Under the pieces are notes generated by a model. That model had not been told where the DNA came from and did no database searches. It was given only the letters and a program-made list of their open reading frames with translations. A program made the translations under genes and the position numbers. A stretch of 33,457 nucleotides of DNA. It comes from Candidatus Zhuqueibacterota bacterium. Its GTDB lineage: Bacteria > Zhuqueibacterota > Zhuqueibacteria > Residuimicrobiales > JAFGEC01. Each line of letters begins with the position of its first letter. The first letter of the stretch is position 1. The stretch spans positions 1 to 33,457 of the forward strand of contig JAFGEC010000517.1 in assembly GCA_016931775.1 (NCBI GenBank), given 5' to 3'. Shown in pieces: positions 9,093 to 16,798 of the stretch.

Positions 9093-9293
9093 ATGCTGAA
9101 ATTTTTACTTTGGCTGGTATTACTGGTTTTTTGTTGGCCGTTGGCTTTACTCGCAATTATTTTATATCCTGTTGTTTGGCTTCTATTGTTGCCTTTTCGT
9201 TTACTTGGTTTTGCCATAGATGGTATTTTAGAATTTATTAAAGCGATTTTTTTATTACCCGCCAGGATTCTGGGTGGCGGGCGCCGGGCATAA
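9093..9293 (+). CDS. Small hydrophobic membrane protein
   Basis: This 66-aa protein is almost entirely hydrophobic: two to three membrane segments built from Leu/Phe/Trp/Pro ('LLWLVLLVFCWPLALLAIIL', 'WLLLLPFRLLGFAI', 'FIKAIFLLPARIL') and a short basic tail 'GGGRRA'. I recognise the general look of a widespread uncharacterised small protein with a 'WLLLLPFRLLG' core, from memory. AAAGGA lies six bases before the ATG and a perfect sigma-70 promoter lies just upstream, so expression is probably strong. Its TAA overlaps the ATG of the next gene (TAATG), so the two are translationally coupled. Role unknown. Confidence 0.82.
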   Translation: MLKFLLWLVLLVFCWPLALLAIILYPVVWLLLLPFRLLGFAIDGILEFIKAIFLLPARILGGGRRA

Positions 9294-10344
9294 TGACAAT
9301 AATGCGATACAGGTTGCTGTTTGGGTGCATTATTGTAATCTTTATATCGTGTGGACGAATCTGTTTATGCGGCGAATTGATAGACCTGGATAATGGCTGG
9401 CAGTACCGATATGGCGATTCCCCCGTTGATGAAGCGGGCGTTCCGCTATGGATAAAAAAAGATGTCGCCGTTCACTGGCGGTCTTTTTCACCCCCGTTTA
9501 ATCCACCCGAACGTAACAAGCGGAATTTTCTCTGGTTGAAAAAAAACCTTCCGGCATCAAAATTCAATCATCCCACACTTTATTTGACCAACGTGATGAC
9601 CGATTTTCAGGTTTATTCAAATGAGGAATCAATCTATTCTTTTGGATCCTTCAAGAGCAATAAAAGAGACCGTTCCAGCGTCATAAGCTGGCATTTAATT
9701 CCTCTCAAGCCCGAACCTGAGGGATATACCCTGTACTTTCGTATCTATTCCACCGATCAAGATTATATCGGAATACCGGTTATGGCGGATAACAAAGCGC
9801 TTTTCGGTGACCATGCGGACGTTTTAGGATTCGTCGTCAAGAACGGCTGGGATCGTTTTGTTTTGGGCTGTTTTTTTATGCTTGTGGGTATTTTTTCATT
9901 CGATGCTTTTATGCATCGTTTTGCCAAAAAACCTTATTATCTGTTGTCTTTTGGTATTTTTACTTTTTTTATTGGATTGGCTTTTGCGTTATCCAACGAT
10001 CTGATGCAGTTAATCTTTGACTGTTCACCCGTGCGATATTTTGGGTCATTATTGGGTGTGGTTTTATTCCCGGTTGGATTTTTTTCATTCTTTGAATATA
10101 TCGTTTTGAAACAACAAAAAAGAACTCTTCGAGTTATATGGCAGGTGCTGCTGGTTTACGGCTTGATGATTTGGATCCTGGATCTGGTTAATATCATACA
10201 TTATAATACGTATCTATTTGCTATAATATTATTGAAAAACACCGGGGTAAAATTCGTGTGACAAGCGAAGAAGGCAAGGGTGCGACCTTTAAAATTCAAC
10301 TGCCGGTGGAAATTGAAAAAACCATAGCTTTTATACAAAAGTAA
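9293..10344 (+). pseudogene. 7TM-sensor histidine kinase, internally deleted remnant
   Basis: The first frame (9293-10261, 322 aa) encodes a signal peptide, a jelly-roll-like extracytoplasmic sensor domain ('DLDNGWQYRYGDSP', 'LWLKKNLPAS', 'DFQVYSNEESIYSFGSF') and about four to five membrane helices, as in 7TMR-DISM receptors. Near 10222 the sequence jumps, in another frame, to 'YNIIEKHRGKIRVTSEEGKG', then 'ATFKIQLP' and a stop at 10342-10344. That is the extreme C-terminus (G2 box region) of a histidine kinase ATPase domain. The last helices, the dimerisation/His domain and most of the ATPase domain are missing, so kinase activity must be lost. The truncated sensor may still be made. It begins within the upstream stop codon (TAATG) and ends 14 bases before the barrel gene. 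Confidence 0.85.
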
Positions 10345-10358
10345 CGGGAAGTGAGATT

Positions 10359-11645
10359 ATGTTTTACAGAAGACAATTATTAAAATGCAGTATTTTTGTT
10401 CTTTTGCTTCCAGCTTTTTGTCCGGCTCAAAGTGCTGCAGTCGATTCAACATCAACAAGATTTCATTCCAAATATTGTGCCAAGCAGCCTTGGGAGAGAG
10501 TAGTATCCTTCCCCGGCATGGTCGCCTACTTACCGTTTCAGGCGGTATTTTATCTTTCAGAACGGTTTATCGCTTATTCCACATCGGGATATAAGGCGCA
10601 AAAAATACTGGATTTTTTAACCACCGATGACGGTAAAAGAGGTATCTTTCCCACCTATGCCGCCAGTACTGGAGCGGGCTATATGTTTTTTCAAAAAGAA
10701 ATATTTAAAATGCCCGAATCGCGTTTCACGTTTAAAACCACTTTCGGACTCAAAGGACGCTCTTTCGTTCAGGTGAATTTGGAAAAAATTCAGCTGCCGA
10801 AAAGATTTTTTATGGGTATGAGTGTTCAATACCATTTGATGCCCGATGAAAGTTATTTCGGAACGCCGGAAAAGGCCGGTATGGATTCCCGTTTTGAGGA
10901 TCGCAACATTTTTTCACAGGAACAAGCCAAAGCGCAAATTTCATTGGGAGGATACCTTCTCCCTGGAATGACACTTGATGCCCTGGGGAGTTTTGAAAAT
11001 ATCAATATTCACAGGGGCAGAGGTGATGATGATCCTGCAATCTGTGAAACTTTTAATGTTTCCAGTTTACCGGGTTTAACCACAAGAACAAAATTGGCAC
11101 GGTTTGAGTTTGAAAGTATACTTACCACTCATAAAACCAGAGCCTATCCTTCCAATGGACTGGATTTTATCCTGAGAGGCGGAATTGCCAATGAAGTTGG
11201 TGACTCACAATACGGATTTTATAATTATGCGGCGGATGTGAAACAAACAATTAACCTTTTCTACGGCCGGTGTTTAGCTTTACGAGTGGCGGGCGAGGTA
11301 ACCCGGCCTCTGGGTGCCAAAAAAATTCCTTTTTACTATCTCAGTGAGATGGGACGTTTTTCCACAATTCGAGGCCTGGTACGCGGGCGATACCGGGATC
11401 GTGATATGATCTATGGATCACTTGAATATATTTACCCGATCCGTATGTTGCGAGGTGATCGTATTAGTTCCATTCTATTCCTGGACGCCGGCCAGGTCGG
11501 CAACAACCTGATTTCTTCCATGGAATTCGAAAATTTTGTCTTTACCTATGGATTTGGCTTTCAATTTTCAAATGCAGATGGATTGATTGCAAGGCTGGAG
11601 TTGGGCTTTAGTCCCGATGGATATAAAATACATTTCAAAATATGA
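10359..11645 (+). CDS. BamA/TamA-like outer-membrane barrel without POTRA domains
   Basis: The 428-aa protein has a signal peptide (FVLLLPAFCPAQS) and a C-terminal region typical of the bacterial surface antigen (Omp85/BamA) barrel. It has 'TIRGLVRGRYRD' at about 337-347, matching the conserved loop-6 (V/I)RG-x-x-x-GRY motif, then 'YGSLEYIYPI' and 'SSILFLDAGQVGN' strands. There is no room for the usual N-terminal POTRA repeats; residues 26-120 contain only a short segment. POTRA-less Omp85 proteins act as translocation or insertion pores for partner proteins or lipids; here the partner is probably the next gene, whose ATG overlaps this stop (ATGA). The Omp85 assignment is well supported by the loop-6 motif; the substrate is unknown. 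Confidence 0.85.
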   Translation: MFYRRQLLKCSIFVLLLPAFCPAQSAAVDSTSTRFHSKYCAKQPWERVVSFPGMVAYLPFQAVFYLSERFIAYSTSGYKAQKILDFLTTDDGKRGIFPTYAASTGAGYMFFQKEIFKMPESRFTFKTTFGLKGRSFVQVNLEKIQLPKRFFMGMSVQYHLMPDESYFGTPEKAGMDSRFEDRNIFSQEQAKAQISLGGYLLPGMTLDALGSFENINIHRGRGDDDPAICETFNVSSLPGLTTRTKLARFEFESILTTHKTRAYPSNGLDFILRGGIANEVGDSQYGFYNYAADVKQTINLFYGRCLALRVAGEVTRPLGAKKIPFYYLSEMGRFSTIRGLVRGRYRDRDMIYGSLEYIYPIRMLRGDRISSILFLDAGQVGNNLISSMEFENFVFTYGFGFQFSNADGLIARLELGFSPDGYKIHFKI

Positions 11646-13303
11646 TAAAGGAGTTACGTTTGGGAAAAAAGTTTTTGAAATTATTCGTATTTATAGGATT
11701 ATTTACCTGGATTAACTGTTCAGGCAGCCGCCGTTTTGTCGCCCCGTCTCCGGTTGTTGATGACCGTCAGCCCGTTCCCGAAAACGTGGCGGAAAAGGAT
11801 CCGAATCTCTATGCCTATGTGTTTAACCGGCAGATTTCCGAGCAGTGCCGGCAAAGCTTTGATCTATCCCGGCAGTTACGTTTTTTATTCGGCAGCCCAC
11901 GTCAGGCCATGAACCTGGACGCATTCGACGAGGTCGCAAATTCGAGCTGGTTTACGCGTCGGTTATTTTACCGGGAAATGAGTCTGGAAAAGTTTGTGCA
12001 GGGTCCGAATACCGTTACCGGGCCGGATACCAGTGGTGCCTGGAAAATCGTGCGTGCTAAAACCCAGGGCCTTACCCCCGGCTTTTCCATTAAAGATCCT
12101 AAAGGCGATTTATATCTGATTAAATTTGATCCCCCCGGACATAACGAACTGGCATCCGGTGCCGAAGTGGCGGTAACGAAAATTTTTTATGCTGCAGGAT
12201 ATAATGTGCCGCAAAATTTTGTCGTCTATTTTCACCCGGATCGTTTGGAATTGGCTGAAAATGTCGAATATATCGGGAAAAACGGCCAGGTACGGCCCAT
12301 GAATGAACAGGATCTGGCGGAAATTTTTACGCAAGTTGAATTTTTACCCGACGGCCGTTTAAGAGCACTTGCCAGTAAATATCTGCAGGGCAAACCTTTG
12401 GGCCCGTTCCTTTACAAAGGCACCCGGAAAGACGATCCGAATGATATATATCCCCATGAGCATCGACGTGAATTGCGAGGCTTAAGGGTGTTTACCGCAT
12501 GGCTGAATCATTTCGACGCCAAGGCGCATAACTCGCTGGATATGTTTGTTACCGAAAACGGTAAAAGTTATGTCAAGCACAGTCTTATCGATTTTGGTTC
12601 TACATTGGGCAATGCCTTTCCCAGTTATGGATTTGAAAATTATTTTGATCCGCACCAAATGTTGTTCAATACATTGACGTTGGGACTGCACGTCATGCCG
12701 TGGGAAAAACAAAAAGAACCCTATCCGTCCGCCGGATATTTCGAGTCGAATTCTTTCAAACCCCATGAGTACAAGGTCAATCTTCCCAATCCGGCTTTTG
12801 AGCTTATGACCATGCGTGATGCATACTGGGCCGCGAAAATTGTTATGTCCTTTAAGGATGAACACATCAGGAGCGCCATTGAACAGGGATGTTATACAAA
12901 TCCGGACGCCGCTGAATATCTCATTCAAACCTTGATTGAACGCCGGGATAAAATCGGCCGGTATTATTTTAGCCGGGTCAATCCATTGGACAAATTTATT
13001 GTAAAAGAAAAAACTGACGGCAGTTGTGAATTCTCGTTTGTAGATATGGCAGTCGTAACAGGATTGGAAAAATCCGAAAGCAGCCAATATCTCGTTGAAA
13101 TCATACAAGGTGATAAAATATTGATCGAAAAAAACGTTCTTGAAAGTCCTTCCGTGAAAATTCCTGCCTGGGAGGAAGGTCAGGTCCAGGTATGTTTGCG
13201 CACAAAACGGCAAACGGAAGGACGGTGGAGTCCGTGGGTAAAAGTATATGCAAGTAAGAACAAATCCGGATATAGAATCGATGGCATCATTCGGCAGGAT
13301 TAA
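11642..13303 (+). CDS. Lipoprotein-like protein with kinase-fold catalytic motifs
   Basis: This 553-aa protein (six residues shorter from TTG 11660) starts with a hydrophobic segment ending 'FTWINCSGS'. Cys26 suggests a lipoprotein, although the lipobox is atypical. Residues ~145-330 show an ordered kinase-like set: 'YLIKFDPPG' with Lys161, 'SGAEVAVTKIF' with Glu175, 'AWLNHFDAKAHNSLD' with His290/Asp292/Lys294/Asn297, and 'SLIDFGSTLG' with Asp317. The order K-E-HxDxKxxN-DFG matches HipA and PI3/4-kinase-like folds. A C-terminal domain (~455-545) looks Ig/FnIII-like. The Omp85-like barrel gene overlaps its start by four bases. Taken together this suggests an exported kinase-like protein with a dedicated barrel partner. 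Fold is inferred from motifs only; substrate is unknown, and a non-catalytic role is possible. Confidence 0.75.
   Translation: MIKELRLGKKFLKLFVFIGLFTWINCSGSRRFVAPSPVVDDRQPVPENVAEKDPNLYAYVFNRQISEQCRQSFDLSRQLRFLFGSPRQAMNLDAFDEVANSSWFTRRLFYREMSLEKFVQGPNTVTGPDTSGAWKIVRAKTQGLTPGFSIKDPKGDLYLIKFDPPGHNELASGAEVAVTKIFYAAGYNVPQNFVVYFHPDRLELAENVEYIGKNGQVRPMNEQDLAEIFTQVEFLPDGRLRALASKYLQGKPLGPFLYKGTRKDDPNDIYPHEHRRELRGLRVFTAWLNHFDAKAHNSLDMFVTENGKSYVKHSLIDFGSTLGNAFPSYGFENYFDPHQMLFNTLTLGLHVMPWEKQKEPYPSAGYFESNSFKPHEYKVNLPNPAFELMTMRDAYWAAKIVMSFKDEHIRSAIEQGCYTNPDAAEYLIQTLIERRDKIGRYYFSRVNPLDKFIVKEKTDGSCEFSFVDMAVVTGLEKSESSQYLVEIIQGDKILIEKNVLESPSVKIPAWEEGQVQVCLRTKRQTEGRWSPWVKVYASKNKSGYRIDGIIRQD
11648..11653 (+). 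promoter_or_regulatory. Shine-Dalgarno that may favour a TTG start at 11660
   Basis: AAGGAG lies inside codons 3-4 of the ORF that opens at ATG 11642 and is six bases before an in-frame TTG at 11660. The ATG itself has no clear Shine-Dalgarno but overlaps the previous stop. Either start is possible; the TTG start gives a compact lipoprotein-like signal (GKKFLKLFVF). Confidence 0.55.
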
Positions 13304-13384
13304 GATCGGTTGTCAAATCGGTGAACTATTTTTTAAATTTTTATACATTTTAACGATGGGCGATAAAAAATATACGTGGGAATA

Positions 13385-14500
13385 TCACCAAATATTGGCG
13401 ACTTTTTTGGCATGAGACGCTTTTTTTTCATTTGTTAACAATGATTGAACCCATTCTCTGTTCGACCACATCGCACAGATACCGTCTTTTTCATTCAATC
13501 GCTCGGGGTGATTACGAATGGTTTGTAACAATTTCGACTGCAGCGCATCTTTGAGCGAATGGTTGACAATGTCCGTATCGGAAAACGGTCCGAACGGACA
13601 GGGCTCTACCTGGCCTTTTGAATTAATATGGATAAATCCTCTTCCGGCGGCAAGACAGCCGCCGACTTCTTCTTCGTGGCTGGGTACGGCAATAAACAAG
13701 CTGGAGTACTTTTTCCGAAAATGGTCAAACATCGGCAAGATTTGTTTTCTCTGTTCCGTTTCGAGAACCCAATTCTCAGTGCCTTTTTGCACCGGCGTGT
13801 ATTCCAGGATAAGAAAAAATCTGCACCCGGTTTGAAATATCTCTTTAATGTACAAATCGCTCATCACGGTGTTGAAATTATGGCGTGTCAACGTAATCGA
13901 TGTACCGAAAAACAGATTTTCCTTTTTTAGACGTTTCATCTTTTCCAGCACGATATCGAAAGTCCCTTCGCCGCGTCTGTCATCCGTTTCCGATTTGCAC
14001 CCTTCGAGACTGAACAGGGTCATGACATTTCTGGTTTCTTTAAGTGTGTTAATTGTATTATCGTCGATGAGTAAACCGTTGGTAATAAACAGAAAAATAA
14101 TCTGGGGAAAGCTTTTAATAATTTTCAACATTTCCTTCCGCAGCAGCGGTTCTCCACCTGCGATGACAAAAAATGATACACCAAGCTCATCCGCCTCACT
14201 GACCACTTGCCACAATTTAGAATCATCAATCTCGTCGTTGGTCGAATTTTGTAATGCCTGAGCATAACACCCTTTGCAGGTCAAATTACAGCGATTTGTT
14301 ATACTGAAAATGATAATCGGCGGCACCTGAAGCCCCTCTTTTAACAAGATATTTCTTTTCCGGGCTGCCGTTTTTTGCCACCTTACCGTTTTAATAAAAT
14401 GTAATGCCTGCCGAGGATTGGTCAGGCTGACATATACTGCATCTTTAAAAAAAACACCCAGAGCGCGGTTCAGAACCTGTGAGTTGAATCCCTTTTGCAT
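13385..14500 (-). CDS. Radical SAM protein with SPASM/twitch-like C-terminus
   Basis: The 371-aa protein carries the radical SAM signature 'CNLTCKGC' (Cys71, Cys75, Cys78; CX3CX2C), which binds the 4Fe-4S cluster that cleaves S-adenosylmethionine. 'AGGEPLLRKEM' follows at about 114. The C-terminal part has 'GGCLAAGRG' and 'GQVEPCPFGP', giving CX13GX4C, and a further Cys in 'DGICAMW'. That is a reduced SPASM or twitch-type auxiliary cluster site. Related enzymes mature peptides, haem or cofactors; no precursor peptide or cofactor gene is adjacent, so the substrate is open. AAAGGA stands just before the ATG. It lies convergent to the kinase-like gene (81-base gap, no clear hairpin) and 128 bases downstream of the glycoside-hydrolase-like gene. 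Confidence 0.88.
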   Translation of the reverse strand: MQKGFNSQVLNRALGVFFKDAVYVSLTNPRQALHFIKTVRWQKTAARKRNILLKEGLQVPPIIIFSITNRCNLTCKGCYAQALQNSTNDEIDDSKLWQVVSEADELGVSFFVIAGGEPLLRKEMLKIIKSFPQIIFLFITNGLLIDDNTINTLKETRNVMTLFSLEGCKSETDDRRGEGTFDIVLEKMKRLKKENLFFGTSITLTRHNFNTVMSDLYIKEIFQTGCRFFLILEYTPVQKGTENWVLETEQRKQILPMFDHFRKKYSSLFIAVPSHEEEVGGCLAAGRGFIHINSKGQVEPCPFGPFSDTDIVNHSLKDALQSKLLQTIRNHPERLNEKDGICAMWSNREWVQSLLTNEKKASHAKKVANIW

Positions 14501-14628
14501 AGCTTTCCTTTCGGTTTAACTTTTTTTAACATTCTGTAGTACTACGAAAATTGCGGCAGAAAGTAACAACGTTTATATTATTTTATGATTAGAGGACTGG
14601 AATAAAAAATACTAACAGGTTTTATCGA

Positions 14629-16470
14629 TCAGGGCAAATACAGACATTTACCGGTTTGAAAATTCTTATTTATTTGTATCTTATAGATATATACCCCAGA
14701 GGCATAGCCTGAAGCATTCCATGTAAATTTATAAAAACCCGCTGGTTGAAAATTTTTTACAAGGGTTATTATCCGTTGCCCGTTGATGTTGTAAATAGTA
14801 AAATCCACCGATGCCGCACTTTCAAGCGTGTATTCAAATGTGGTGACCGGATTAAACGGATTCGGATAATTCTTATAAAGGATAAAACGGCGCACTGTTT
14901 GTTTTTTTATACCGGTATCCTCGGTACAGAGATTGTCTAGAATAGCCTGATATTTCGGTGCGCTGTTCCGATAAGGGGGAAACTGTTCAAATTGATTTTC
15001 CAGAACACCCCAGCTGCCGTATTTACCGCTTTTGGGTGAGATGAATGAAAAATTCATAAACAAAGTCGGCTGATCCTGGCGTACAAGTGTACGCAGCGAA
15101 TCCAGCCACTGGCAGTACAGATCGTACATGGCCGGATGGGTTTGTGCATCCATTAACGCCTGGTTGTAAGTCTGGTCCGAACCGAAAGGTTCCGGGGTTA
15201 AATGCTGTCCGCCCTCGTAGTAAATCATCGGTATGTTCTTTTTTTCAGCAAGTTCGGTAAATTGTGTTTGCAGCCATTCAAAAGCGGAAAAGAGCATACC
15301 CTCCCGTGCCCAGAAAATGACATCCTCTGCCGTAGTTGAAGCACCTAAATTCTGCAATGCTGCTATACCGGCTTCGGTAAAACCAAAATAGGCTGCCGGT
15401 GAAAAGGCATCAAAACTGCCGGGCCGCATGTTGAGGACGATGCGGTTGCTCACGTCCTGCCAGGCGCCCTGAACTCCGACAACACGAACCAGGCGGTCAG
15501 TTTGGCCCTCAAATTCCGTTGTCCATATATCCAGCGCGTTCTGGATGAACGGAACGATACGTTCCGGCCATTCAACGGATTGATCACCGTTATCGTAAAG
15601 ATAATGGGTTTGGTCGAACATCCAGTTCCAGTTTTCATTGCTGTATTCCACATATATTTTTAGCTGTGGATGCAAGGAATCCCGGAACAGATGGGCCAGG
15701 TTGCGAATATAATCATCATCCGCCAGATGCGGAATACAAACCCAGGCATCCGCCGATTTGTAATTGCATATATCGATCATCAACTCGTAGGGCATACCGT
15801 CAAGGGTATAGGAATAGTTTTCGACTTTTGGGCGATTTTCCCATTTTGATAGAGTTGAATTATTGGTATATCCCCAATCCATAAACCGGAGTGTGTTAAA
15901 AGGATCCAGTTTTTCCAGCCATTCCGAGCACCAGGGGGATTCACTGTTTTCCGTACCCGGAAGGAATAGGCGGATATTGCGTATATGGTCGCCCCGTTTT
16001 GATTCTAAAATGGAGAGCCCCAGAATATTGTCATTATGTTTCAAATCGAATTCTATTCGTCCGGTAGAATAGGATATGTTTTCCGCATCAAAATAAATGT
16101 CCAGTCGGCCGGTACCGTCGTAAAGCAGGACATATCGCCCCAGCGGAAGAGCCTGGGTATGTGCCCAAACGGTACGCACCGCCTGAGTGGTTTCCGCCTC
16201 GGCAAAATGTACCGGCATCTCCAGGGGATAGCCGTTTTCATCAAATTCGACAAAATCTTCATAGTGCGTTTCCCAGGGATTTTCACCTCCCTCAACCCAT
16301 ACCGTGTTATGGGTCATCCATTTACGGCAGTATTTCATGATATTATTCAGCGGCCATTCGGAGCCCCAATCCGAAGGTCCCGCCAGATTTGTGCCGATTT
16401 GCAGTTTGCACGGTTCTGAAAAGAGCAAAAGCGGTGACAGAATAATAGCAAATAGTAGTCGTTTTTTCAT
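14629..16470 (-). CDS. Secreted glycoside-hydrolase-like protein with C-terminal sorting domain
   Basis: The 613-aa protein has a signal peptide (MKKRLLFAIILSPLLLFSEP). It then shows a long catalytic-like region starting 'IGTNLAGPSDWGSEWP', with 'KIYVEYSNENWNW' (Asn278-Glu279, the usual acid/base position in clan A TIM-barrel glycosidases) and 'IPMIYYEGGQHL' (Glu419, candidate nucleophile). A beta insertion lies at about 95-170. Residues ~530-613 are a type A sorting domain: 'NYPNPFNPVTTFEYTL', 'YNINGQRI', 'GFYKFTWNASGYASGVYIYK'. The protein is probably secreted and surface-attached or released, acting on a polysaccharide. GAGG precedes the ATG. Exact GH family is not determined; the annotation 'cellulose-binding' used for similar proteins is from memory. 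Confidence 0.82.
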   Translation of the reverse strand: MKKRLLFAIILSPLLLFSEPCKLQIGTNLAGPSDWGSEWPLNNIMKYCRKWMTHNTVWVEGGENPWETHYEDFVEFDENGYPLEMPVHFAEAETTQAVRTVWAHTQALPLGRYVLLYDGTGRLDIYFDAENISYSTGRIEFDLKHNDNILGLSILESKRGDHIRNIRLFLPGTENSESPWCSEWLEKLDPFNTLRFMDWGYTNNSTLSKWENRPKVENYSYTLDGMPYELMIDICNYKSADAWVCIPHLADDDYIRNLAHLFRDSLHPQLKIYVEYSNENWNWMFDQTHYLYDNGDQSVEWPERIVPFIQNALDIWTTEFEGQTDRLVRVVGVQGAWQDVSNRIVLNMRPGSFDAFSPAAYFGFTEAGIAALQNLGASTTAEDVIFWAREGMLFSAFEWLQTQFTELAEKKNIPMIYYEGGQHLTPEPFGSDQTYNQALMDAQTHPAMYDLYCQWLDSLRTLVRQDQPTLFMNFSFISPKSGKYGSWGVLENQFEQFPPYRNSAPKYQAILDNLCTEDTGIKKQTVRRFILYKNYPNPFNPVTTFEYTLESAASVDFTIYNINGQRIITLVKNFQPAGFYKFTWNASGYASGVYIYKIQINKNFQTGKCLYLP

Positions 16471-16798
16471 TTTTGCCTCATAGGTTGTTCAGGATACCAT
16501 GAATAGGTAAATTATCATAATTTTTGAAAAATAATACTTTTTTTTCGACTTGACCAAACGAGCAGTTGTATTTTTTATAAACGAAACAATAACGGAGAAA
16601 AAGAGGCGCAAACAATTACAAGCCGGAAGAATGATAAAAAAATCCGGTTCCGCATCTTAACTTTTTACTTTAGAGCGGTTTTTGCATTTTCGACAGAGTA
16701 AAAATTTATTAAGAATAGGCCGTATTGTATTTTTACGAAAATAAAAACCGTGCGATACACACAAGAACCGGGCATCGCACAGTTTTTAGGAGGAGAAA
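16471..16798. other. Intergenic region between two minus-strand surface genes
   Basis: An AT-rich stretch holds the hairpin terminator of the 1652-aa gene (16743-16787). The promoter of the glycosidase-like gene must lie here, but no convincing -35/-10 pair could be picked on the minus strand. Confidence 0.6.
16743..16787 (-). terminator. Intrinsic terminator after the PKD/GEVED/LRR gene
   Basis: GTGCGAT (16750-16756) and ATCGCAC (16774-16780) form a 7-bp stem, flanked by AAAAA (16743-16747) and TTTTT (16783-16787). On the minus strand the hairpin is followed by GGTTTTTAT, 19 bases past the stop codon of the 16799-21757 gene. The symmetrical A/T runs make it potentially bidirectional. Confidence 0.75.
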
